Of a stretch of 5,401 bases of DNA, positions 1 through 4,509 are shown one piece after another. The number at the start of each line of letters is the position of its first letter. Within the stretch, counting starts at the first letter, position 1. The stretch is from Treponema sp. (lineage in GTDB: Bacteria; Spirochaetota; Spirochaetia; Treponematales; Breznakiellaceae): contig WRAL01000123.1 in assembly GCA_009780285.1 (NCBI GenBank), forward strand, positions 1 to 5,401, given 5' to 3'. The notes under the pieces are model-generated. The model was not told the DNA's origin and did no database searches. It saw only the letters and a program-made list of their open reading frames with translations. Position numbers and translations under genes: made by a program.

Positions 1-1018
1 CAAGCTCGTCAAGCTCCTCCTCCGGCACCTGATCCAGGCGCGAGATTTCCCGGCCGTGCTTGCGCGAAAGCTGGAAAAGCCAAACGAGCGCGCTTTTCGC
101 CATAAGAACGACGCGCGGCATCCAGTCCAGGTCCTGGCTGAAGCGCTCGTATTCGTCAAGGCCTGAGAAGCTCAGCGGGACGGAAGGCCCCGGCCCGCCG
201 CCGAAATCGGGCTTTTCCTCCTCGCGGATCACGTCCTCGCCCATTAAAAGCCGGGGAGCGAAGCCCTCGATCAAAAGCCCCCAGCGTCGGCGCATGAACT
301 CAAGCTGACCGGCCAGGGTGCCGGAAGCGAGCGCCGGAGCGCGCAGCATGTCCCAAAGGCTTTCGCCCTCAGGGCCGAAGGCCGGCAGATCCTTGAAGTG
401 CGCCTTTATCTCCTCGATGGCCGCCGAGTAAGGCGTGCCCTGGGCAAGGCGAGCGTCGTCAAAAAGAAACCTGAAGGGCGCGAAGGCTGGGTTGAGGTTG
501 GCCAGCGCGAGCAGCATAAGCTCCTCGAGCGCCAGCGCGCGGCAGGATTCGCCTGAGTCGCTGCCGCGAAGATATTCCTCCACGCTTTTTTCGCCGGAAT
601 ACACCGGCCTTGGCGGAAACTGCCGGGAAAATTCGCCCAGAAGCCCGGCCGCGCCTGAGGCTCCCAGAGCGCCGTCCAGCCGCGCGAGGCATTCGTCGAA
701 GGCGCGCGGCCGCGTTTGCCGGCGGTACAGCGCGACCAGGTAGTGCAAAATCTCGTCGATAAGGCCCATCGCGTAAAGCTCGCCGGCGCGAACGAAGGGC
801 GCGCCGGGCTTTCGCCTTTCGTTGAGCGTGGCGGCCAGCGCGCGGGTCTTTCGCATGTCGGCCAGAACGACGTTGCCGGTCAGCGAAAAAAGCCCGCCCT
901 CCAGCGCGCATTCCCTTCGCGCCTCCGCGTCGATGTGAAATTCCATCAGCGGCCCGCGCTTGGGCGCGCCTTCAATCCCGCGCTCAAACGCGGCGAGACG
1001 GATTCGGTATTTTTCCAC
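1..1018 (-). CDS. Probable alpha-amylase family (GH13-like) protein, N-terminal part, cut by window edge
   Basis: The minus strand stays open from GTG at 1018 to the window edge, giving 339 codons with no stop. The start has a good ribosome site (AAAGGAG, 6 nt upstream). The protein begins MEKYRIRLAAFERG and is rich in charged and aromatic residues, with no signal peptide or membrane segment, so it is probably cytoplasmic. From memory, residues about 296-339 (DLDWMPRVVLMAK, then VWLFQLSRKHGREI, then LDQVPEEELDEL) match the segment just before the catalytic barrel in large spirochaete alpha-amylase-like proteins of roughly 1,100 residues. There the next residues form the first barrel strand (GFTGLWLIGLWER type). 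In such proteins this N-terminal domain of over 300 residues precedes the GH13 barrel, and the expected role is alpha-glucan cleavage or rearrangement. No catalytic residue lies inside the window, so activity is inferred from family resemblance only. Confidence 0.72.
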   Translation of the reverse strand, partial: MEKYRIRLAAFERGIEGAPKRGPLMEFHIDAEARRECALEGGLFSLTGNVVLADMRKTRALAATLNERRKPGAPFVRAGELYAMGLIDEILHYLVALYRRQTRPRAFDECLARLDGALGASGAAGLLGEFSRQFPPRPVYSGEKSVEEYLRGSDSGESCRALALEELMLLALANLNPAFAPFRFLFDDARLAQGTPYSAAIEEIKAHFKDLPAFGPEGESLWDMLRAPALASGTLAGQLEFMRRRWGLLIEGFAPRLLMGEDVIREEEKPDFGGGPGPSVPLSFSGLDEYERFSQDLDWMPRVVLMAKSALVWLFQLSRKHGREISRLDQVPEEELDEL

Positions 1019-1024
1019 GGCTGG

Positions 1025-1031
1025 CTCCTTT
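1025..1031 (-). promoter_or_regulatory. Ribosome binding site deciding the GTG start at 1018
   Basis: Read on the minus strand, AAAGGAG lies 6 nt before GTG. It is the only strong Shine-Dalgarno match near the 5' end of this reading frame, and it supports GTG over the internal ATG at codon 25. Confidence 0.7.
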
Positions 1032-1049
1032 GGCGCTTCTTCCAGCGCC
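1032..1049 (-). other. Small hairpin in the 5' leader of the amylase-like gene
   Basis: GGCGCT and AGCGCC form a perfect 6-bp stem around a 6-nt loop (GGAAGA on the minus strand). It lies directly between the TATAAT box and the AAAGGAG ribosome site. It has no U-tract, so it is not a terminator. It could affect mRNA stability or ribosome access, but that is inference and a stem this short may be chance. Confidence 0.35.
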
Positions 1050-1054
1050 CTTCG

Positions 1055-1060
1055 ATTATA
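1055..1060 (-). promoter_or_regulatory. Candidate -10 box (TATAAT) for the amylase-like gene
   Basis: A perfect TATAAT on the minus strand lies about 37 nt upstream of the GTG start in otherwise GC-rich DNA. It would give a leader of about 30 nt. No recognisable TTGACA-like -35 lies 15-18 bp upstream, so the promoter may be weak, activator-dependent, or a chance match. Confidence 0.45.
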
Positions 1061-1141
1061 GCGCTTTTTTCGCGGGAAGCGTAGCGCGACGAAACCGCGC
1101 CAGCAATTTTCAGTTTTACCTTAGGGTGACCACGGATAAAA

Positions 1142-1185
1142 CTCCGTGTACTCCGTGTCCTCCGTGTCCTCCGTGTAACTCCGTG
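1142..1185 (+). repeat. Array of five CTCCGTG heptamers with 9-10 bp spacing
   Basis: CTCCGTG occurs at 1142, 1151, 1160, 1169 and 1179, so the period is 9, 9, 9, then 10 bp. The two or three bases between heptamers vary (TA, TC, TC, TAA). The last two heptamers form the left arm of the palindromic unit that follows, and the first three look like tandem expansion of that arm. The second repeat unit has only two such heptamers on its left side (1352, 1362), plus a lone one at 1316. Confidence 0.85.
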
Positions 1186-1297
1186 GCTGATTCTTCATTC
1201 ACCCACTCCTGGAGTTTTGGCAACGCCAAAACTCCGAGTCAATCTGCCGTAGGCAGATTGACCAACCACGGAGGGCACGGAGTTACACGGAGGAAGA
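1169..1297. repeat. Palindromic repeat unit, copy 1 (129 bp)
   Basis: The outer arms are inverted: CCTCCGTGTAACTCCGTG at 1168-1185 is the exact reverse complement of 1276-1293. The right arm carries three CACGGAG heptamers (1267, 1276, 1286). Two perfect hairpins lie inside. The first is 1211-1235, with 11-bp arms GGAGTTTTGGC/GCCAAAACTCC and loop AAC. The second is 1238-1262, with 11-bp arms GTCAATCTGCC/GGCAGATTGAC and loop GTA. There is no convincing coding potential; open frames through it are incidental. The layout resembles a REP- or MITE-like non-coding element. The family was not identified, and no target-site duplication is evident. Confidence 0.85.
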
Positions 1298-1351
1298 AGG
1301 GGCATGAGCGCGCCGCTCCGTGGAAACCGTAGATGAACGCGCGGATCGAAA
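1298..1351. other. Spacer between the two repeat units
   Basis: This 54-bp stretch separates the repeat copies. It contains one lone CTCCGTG (1316-1322) and a GATGAACGCGCGGAT segment but no gene, hairpin or promoter that I can support. The lone heptamer suggests a decayed third unit or part of a longer repeat boundary. Confidence 0.5.
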
Positions 1352-1480
1352 CTCCGTGTGACTCCGTGACTGACTCTTCATTCACCCACCCCTGGAGTTT
1401 TGGCAACGCCAAAACTCCGAGTCAATCTGCCTACGGCAGATTGACCAACCACGGAGTACACGGAGTTACACGGAGGAAGA
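1352..1480. repeat. Palindromic repeat unit, copy 2 (129 bp)
   Basis: This copy is the same length as copy 1, without gaps, and differs at 9 of 129 positions by hand alignment. The outer arms are CTCCGTG at 1352 and 1362 against CACGGAG at 1450, 1459 and 1469. The first hairpin (1394-1418) is identical to that of copy 1, including its AAC loop. The second hairpin (1421-1445) has identical arms but loop TAC where copy 1 has GTA, so the whole 25-bp hairpin is the exact reverse complement of the copy 1 hairpin. The unit ends 52 bp from the stop of the Uma2 pseudogene. The 1481-1532 remainder shows nothing recognisable. Confidence 0.85.
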
Positions 1481-1532
1481 GCGAGCATTAACGCCGACTC
1501 CTCGGTGATTTGCGAAAATTGATTTCCGTGGA

Positions 1533-2109
1533 TTACTCGGCGAAAACCGGCGCAGCTCCAGGGCCAGCCCTTCCAGCGTGGCGACGGGGGCCATGTCCTT
1601 TTCCTCGTACTTGCGGATGATCGTCGATTCGCCGTCGAAAATATGGGCCGTTACGGTTTTGTGCTCGCCGCCACGAGCCAGTATTCGCGAACGCCGGCTT
1701 CGCGGTACAGGTGGAGCTTTCTGTACATTTCAACGGCCGTGTTCGACGGCGACATATCTCGATCACGAAGTCCGGCGCCCCTCGGCAGCCTTCCTTGCCC
1801 ATCTTTTTCCGGTCGCATATCACCGAGATGTCAGGCTGTACCACCGTGCCGTCGCTTTCGTCCTCTTCGTAGAAAAGCCGCAGGTCGAAGGGGCGGGAAA
1901 AACCTTGCAAGGCTTGCCGGTAAGGAATACCGCGATCTGCTTTGCCAGTTCCATAAGCATGGACTGGTGAAAAAGATTCGGCGCGGACATCGCGTAGGCC
2001 ACGCCGTCTATAATCTCGTAGCGCTCGCCGGGCTTTAATTCCCAGTCCTTGTAGTCGGCGTAGGTCCAGCGCCGGTCGGGGGCCTCTATTTTTAACAACG
2101 CTCCGCCAT
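1533..2109 (-). pseudogene. Uma2-family (DUF820) nuclease, broken by five frameshifts
   Basis: Pieces of one Uma2 protein lie in order in shifting minus-strand frames. They are LLKIEAPDRRWTYADYKDW and YEIIDGVAYAMSAP, then PFDLRLFYEEDESDG, VVQPDISVICDRKK and GAPDFVIEI, then SPSNTAVEMYRKLHLYREAG and REYWLVAAST, then KTVTAHIFDGES and LEGLALEL, and finally APVFAE before TAA at 1533. Each junction is explained by one missing base: about 2099-2101, the G run 1890-1893, about 1752-1756, the T run 1657-1660, and about 1553-1556. Adding five bases to the 577 bp gives exactly 194 codons from ATG at 2109, that is 193 residues, a normal Uma2 length. Uma2 proteins carry a PD-(D/E)xK-type nuclease fold and are abundant, often multicopy, and mostly of unknown function. 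As it stands the gene cannot make the protein. Clustered sequencing error is the alternative. Confidence 0.85.
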
Positions 2110-2115
2110 GCCCTA

Positions 2116-2144
2116 ATTGTAGCGCGGGAACGCGCCGCGCGCAA
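2116..2144 (-). promoter_or_regulatory. Possible promoter of the Uma2 pseudogene
   Basis: On the minus strand, TTGCGC (2139-2144) and TACAAT (2116-2121) are separated by exactly 17 bp. The -10 matches 5 of 6 consensus positions and the -35 only 3 of 6. Transcription would start close to 2109, the pseudogene's ATG, implying a leaderless or nearly leaderless mRNA. No good ribosome site precedes that ATG, which is consistent but not proof. Confidence 0.35.
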
Positions 2145-2147
2145 GGA

Positions 2148-2165
2148 TCATTCGGCGAAAACAGG
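2148..2165 (-). pseudogene. Possible 3' remnant of a second Uma2 gene (tail only)
   Basis: On the minus strand this reads SPVFAE followed by TGA, closely matching the APVFAE-stop end of the Uma2 pseudogene. At the DNA level, 2145-2162 matches 1530-1547 at 16 of 18 positions, including bases beyond the stop codon. Nothing further upstream looks like Uma2. It may be the scar of a deleted tandem copy, since Uma2 genes often occur as neighbours, or a chance match of a short string. Confidence 0.3.
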
Positions 2166-2245
2166 GGATCGCGCGAAAAGGACGAAAAACCAAAAACTTT
2201 CCATCGGGAACCAAGCATTTCGCTCTTTTGCGCCATGTATAAGGC

Positions 2246-3025
2246 ATGAGGACATTGGTTTTGGCGCTCGCCGCGCTCCCCTGGCTCTTTTTCGCCTCCT
2301 GCTCCCTTTTTTCCGAGGACCCAAAGCGCGCGCTGCGCCTCCCTGAGGCGCCGGATGGCTGGCTTGAGGTTTTGGGCCCTCCAAGCTGGCAGATCGAATG
2401 GTTCGATTCCGACGGACAGAGAAGGCGCGCCTTTCTTGCCCCCGGCGGCGCTCTTGAAATCGCCCCGCCCGGGATGATGGCAAGCCCGGTTTTCGCTCGC
2501 CCCTATTGGCCGGAGCTTGGCATAGCGCCGGGAATCTTCAGGCCGGCCGGCGCGATTTTCCCCTTCGACTTTGCGGAGGGCGCTCTTGTCCTTACCTGGC
2601 AGGGCGGCGTGGAGGCGGCGTTCTTCATGGAGCTTGCCCAAGCCGCAGGCGCGAACGTGCCGTCAGGCGCGAGCGCCGACCTTCGCCTGCCCTGGAACTT
2701 CAGCTGGCCTCGTTTCCGCCGCCTTTTTGACGACCCGGCGCTGAACGAGCGCGTCCGCGCCGACCCTTGGCTTGCAAACTGGCAGAGCATAGCGGAAAGG
2801 ACCGTCCAAGCTGGCTTCGACCGCCGCCGCCTTGTACCGGCCGCGTCCGTTCCAACGGAGCTTCCCTTGGGCAAAGGCCCTTGGGTAGCCGCCTCCCCCT
2901 TCGCGCCGCCGGCCGTCTTCGAAGGCTCGCCGGCTTTTAGCCTGGGGGAGGAAGCCGGCGTCTGGGCCAGCGCCGAGGGCCTTCTTCGCGCCGGAACCGG
3001 CGGATGGCTGTGGACGGAATTTTAG
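2246..3025 (+). CDS. Hypothetical lipoprotein, 259 residues
   Basis: I do not recognise the family. The protein starts MRTLVLALAALPWLFFASC: a positive residue, a hydrophobic stretch, then Cys19 after Phe-Ala-Ser. This is a plausible lipobox, somewhat loose at -3 as is common in spirochaetes. It implies export and lipid anchoring at the envelope. The mature part is rich in Trp, Pro, Phe and Ala with no membrane segment or known motif; one segment reads WQIEWFDSDGQRRRAFLAPG and the protein ends GGWLWTEF. An in-frame TAA at 2240-2242 rules out a start further upstream. The ribosome site is poor: AAGG lies only 1 nt before ATG, whereas GAGGA (2248-2252) is well spaced for TTG at 2261. I keep ATG because TTG would remove the charged signal-peptide start. 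GC-rich codon use matches the neighbouring genes. No partner gene is adjacent on this strand. Confidence 0.82.
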   Translation: MRTLVLALAALPWLFFASCSLFSEDPKRALRLPEAPDGWLEVLGPPSWQIEWFDSDGQRRRAFLAPGGALEIAPPGMMASPVFARPYWPELGIAPGIFRPAGAIFPFDFAEGALVLTWQGGVEAAFFMELAQAAGANVPSGASADLRLPWNFSWPRFRRLFDDPALNERVRADPWLANWQSIAERTVQAGFDRRRLVPAASVPTELPLGKGPWVAASPFAPPAVFEGSPAFSLGEEAGVWASAEGLLRAGTGGWLWTEF

Positions 3026-3954
3026 GCCTCGCCCTCGACGCCCGCGAAGTGCGCGCGCCAGGCCCTTTCCATGCCGGCAAGGCTTTCCTGGCGGGCGAGA
3101 AGGTTTTTGACGTGGGTTCCCCATTTCAGGTTGTCGCAGAAAAAGCCGAAAAAACGGCGCGCCCTCGAAGCGTGAAACTCCCGCGGCTGCCAGCGCGAAA
3201 GCAGTTCCAGAAAGCGAAGCCCCGTTTCCTCGATTTCAGCCGCGCTCGGTTCCGGATAGGCCGCGCCTCCCTTCGCCCGCGCCTGCGCGAAAATCCACGG
3301 CCGGCGAACCGCGCCGCGGCCGGACATCACCGCGTCGCAGGGGCCGGCAGCCCGCGCCGCAAGATCCTCGGCGCTTTGGACGTCGCCGTTTCCCGCCACC
3401 GGAATGCGCAGGGCCGCGCGCAAGGCCCCTACGTATTCCCACCTGGCGCGCCGCTTGAGCTTTTCGTCGGCCAGCCTGGGGTGCAGCGTGATCAGCTCCG
3501 CGCCCTCCTCCTGCAGGCGAAGGCAAAAGCCGGCAAGGCGCTCGAAGTCCTCGTCGAAGCCTATGCGCAGCTTCACGCTAAGGCGGCGTCCCGTCGCGCG
3601 CCGCGCCGCCCCGACAAGCCGGCCGGCGCGATCCGCCGAGGCCATCCAGGCTATGCCAGCGCCGGCCTTGCGGATCAAGGGCGCGCAGCAGCCCATGTTT
3701 ATGTCTATCCCGGCGCAGTCAAGCCGGCCCAGTTCCCCGGCGGCCCGCGCGATCGTTTCCTCGTCGCTGCCGACCACCTGAAAAACCAGCTTTTCCGGGC
3801 GCGGGCCGGTCTCGGCGTACCATTTTTCGAAAGGCCCGCCGTCGAGAAAGGCGCCGGCGCTTATCATCTCCGAAAAATACTCGTCGCAGCCGCCGAAGCC
3901 CTCGATAAGCTCCCGCAGCGCCCTGTGCCCAAGCTCGGCCATAGGAGCCAGCAT
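3022..3954 (-). CDS. dus: tRNA-dihydrouridine synthase (Dus family)
   Basis: This FMN enzyme reduces uridine to dihydrouridine in the tRNA D-loop region using NADPH. The 310 residues form a TIM-barrel Dus domain plus the C-terminal helical part. Visible signatures are the N-terminal LAPMAELGHRALRELI, the DINMGCC active site (residues 84-90, predicted catalytic Cys89), VKLRIGFDED at 127-136, LHPR at 157-160 in place of the usual H-x-R loop, GNGDV at 188-192 and SGRGAVRRPWIFAQ at 211-224, which binds FMN phosphate. The segment after the catalytic Cys reads C-A-P rather than P-A-K, so assignment to DusA, B or C is uncertain. ATG at 3954 begins almost on the first barrel strand and lacks a ribosome site. 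An in-frame ATT at 3979-3981 has AAGGGG 8 nt upstream and would add nine residues. The stop codon overlaps that of the convergent lipoprotein gene. Confidence 0.92.
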   Translation of the reverse strand: MLAPMAELGHRALRELIEGFGGCDEYFSEMISAGAFLDGGPFEKWYAETGPRPEKLVFQVVGSDEETIARAAGELGRLDCAGIDINMGCCAPLIRKAGAGIAWMASADRAGRLVGAARRATGRRLSVKLRIGFDEDFERLAGFCLRLQEEGAELITLHPRLADEKLKRRARWEYVGALRAALRIPVAGNGDVQSAEDLAARAAGPCDAVMSGRGAVRRPWIFAQARAKGGAAYPEPSAAEIEETGLRFLELLSRWQPREFHASRARRFFGFFCDNLKWGTHVKNLLARQESLAGMERAWRAHFAGVEGEA

Positions 3955-3989
3955 GAAGGGCTTTTCAATGTTCGTCGTAATCGTCTTTT

Positions 3990-3995
3990 CCCCTT
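3990..3995 (-). promoter_or_regulatory. Ribosome site that would favour an ATT start for dus
   Basis: AAGGGG on the minus strand lies 8 nt before an in-frame ATT (3979-3981). The annotated ATG at 3954 has no comparable site. Between the in-frame TGA further upstream and that ATG there is no ATG, GTG or TTG, so any longer N-terminus would need a rare start codon. Confidence 0.4.
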
Positions 3996-4022
3996 GACTT
4001 ATTGTTGCTCATCCCATATCAT
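3994..4022 (+). promoter_or_regulatory. Sigma-70 type promoter for cheY
   Basis: TTGACT (3994-3999) and TATCAT (4017-4022) are separated by exactly 17 bp, and each box matches 5 of 6 consensus positions. Transcription would start near 4029, giving a leader of about 23 nt before ATG 4052. The region is strikingly AT-rich against the GC-rich surroundings. On the opposite strand, TACAAT (4021-4026) could serve as a -10 for dus, but no -35 is seen for it. If real, the two promoters overlap. Confidence 0.72.
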
Positions 4023-4035
4023 TGTACTATAAGAC

Positions 4036-4044
4036 GAGGAGGAG
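4036..4044 (+). promoter_or_regulatory. Strong ribosome binding site of cheY
   Basis: GAGGAGGAG ends 7 nt before ATG at 4052. It fixes the start there rather than at the in-frame TTG at 4022, which lies inside the promoter. Confidence 0.85.
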
Positions 4045-4051
4045 TATCTGC

Positions 4052-4492
4052 ATGATAGCAAAAGGCGATCTGCCAAGCAGCATTAACGAGAAAACGGCCG
4101 AAGGCATAAAGCTCGACGGCACTCCCTTCAGAATCGTCGTGGTGGACGATTCCATGTTTATTTCGAAGCAGCTAAGCCAAATCTTTTCTTCCGAGGGCTT
4201 TGAAGTCGTCGCGACCTGCGCGGACGGGGCTCAGGGGCTTGAAAAATACAAGGAAATGCACCCGCACGTGGATCTTGTAACGATGGATATAACCATGCCG
4301 GTCATGGACGGGGTTACCGCTCTGGAAAAAATCCTTGAATTCGACAGGGGCGCCAGCGTGATCATGATAAGCGCCCTGGGCAAGGAAGACGTGGTAAAAA
4401 AATGCCTTCTTATGGGAGCGAAGAGCTACATAGTCAAGCCGCTTGATCGCAAGAAAGTGCTTGAGCGGGTAGTTACCGTTCTCAAAAGATAA
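4052..4492 (+). CDS. cheY: Chemotaxis response regulator CheY
   Basis: This is a single receiver domain of 146 residues with no output domain. In chemotaxis, phosphorylated CheY carries the signal from the CheA kinase to the flagellar motor switch. All receiver residues are visible: the acidic pair Asp32-Asp33 (VVVDDSM), phospho-acceptor Asp79 (VTMDITMPVMDG), the switch residue Ser107 (MISALG), Tyr126 at the signalling aromatic position and Lys129 (YIVKPLD). The first 26 residues (MIAKGDLPSSINEKTAEG and onward) precede the domain and are absent from E. coli CheY (about 129 residues). From memory, a similar extension occurs in Treponema CheY. The gene has its own promoter and strong ribosome site, and lies 17 bp before the flavodiiron gene. 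It is visibly richer in A/T than its neighbours, perhaps reflecting selected codons in a well-expressed gene. No cheA, cheW or cheX is in the window. Confidence 0.92.
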   Translation: MIAKGDLPSSINEKTAEGIKLDGTPFRIVVVDDSMFISKQLSQIFSSEGFEVVATCADGAQGLEKYKEMHPHVDLVTMDITMPVMDGVTALEKILEFDRGASVIMISALGKEDVVKKCLLMGAKSYIVKPLDRKKVLERVVTVLKR

Positions 4493-4498
4493 GGTTCC

Positions 4499-4502
4499 GG
4501 GG
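4499..4502 (+). promoter_or_regulatory. Ribosome binding site of the flavodiiron gene
   Basis: GGGG ends 7 nt before ATG 4510, inside the 17-bp gap after cheY. No promoter or terminator fits in this gap, which supports co-transcription. Confidence 0.5.
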
Positions 4503-4509
4503 ATACAAG

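Noticed and set aside
459..911. Minus-strand Arg-rich open frame of 150 codons
   Set aside because: It is an out-of-frame shadow of the amylase-like gene on the same strand. Its extreme Arg/Ala composition is typical of GC-rich off-frame translation.
1211..1262. Intrinsic terminators formed by the repeat hairpins
   Set aside because: The stems are perfect, but no T-run follows on either strand and the hairpins are A/T-mixed repeat parts rather than GC stems.
1030..1332. Plus-strand open frame running through the repeats (Cys-Pro-rich product)
   Set aside because: Its TPCTPCPPCPPC string is just the CTCCGTG array translated, and the frame crosses non-coding hairpins.
1142..1480. CRISPR-like array
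   Set aside because: The repeats are only 7 bp with 2-3 bp gaps or are palindromic units. There are no repeat-spacer units of typical size and no cas genes.
2238..2243. TATAAG as a -10 box for the lipoprotein gene
   Set aside because: There is no -35 match at suitable spacing, and the box would place the transcript start inside the first codons.
1820..2641. Minus-strand open frame joining Uma2-like sequence to a 5' extension
   Set aside because: The upstream half is the antisense of the lipoprotein gene. Uma2 similarity begins only at about 2098, near the ATG at 2109.
3004..4032. Long plus-strand open frame (342 codons)
   Set aside because: It is antisense to the clear Dus gene, has no family features, and is explained by GC-rich codon bias keeping the opposite strand open.
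4022..4051. Upstream TTG start for cheY adding ten residues
   Set aside because: The TTG overlaps the promoter -10 and precedes the likely transcription start. The strong GAGGAGGAG site fits ATG 4052.
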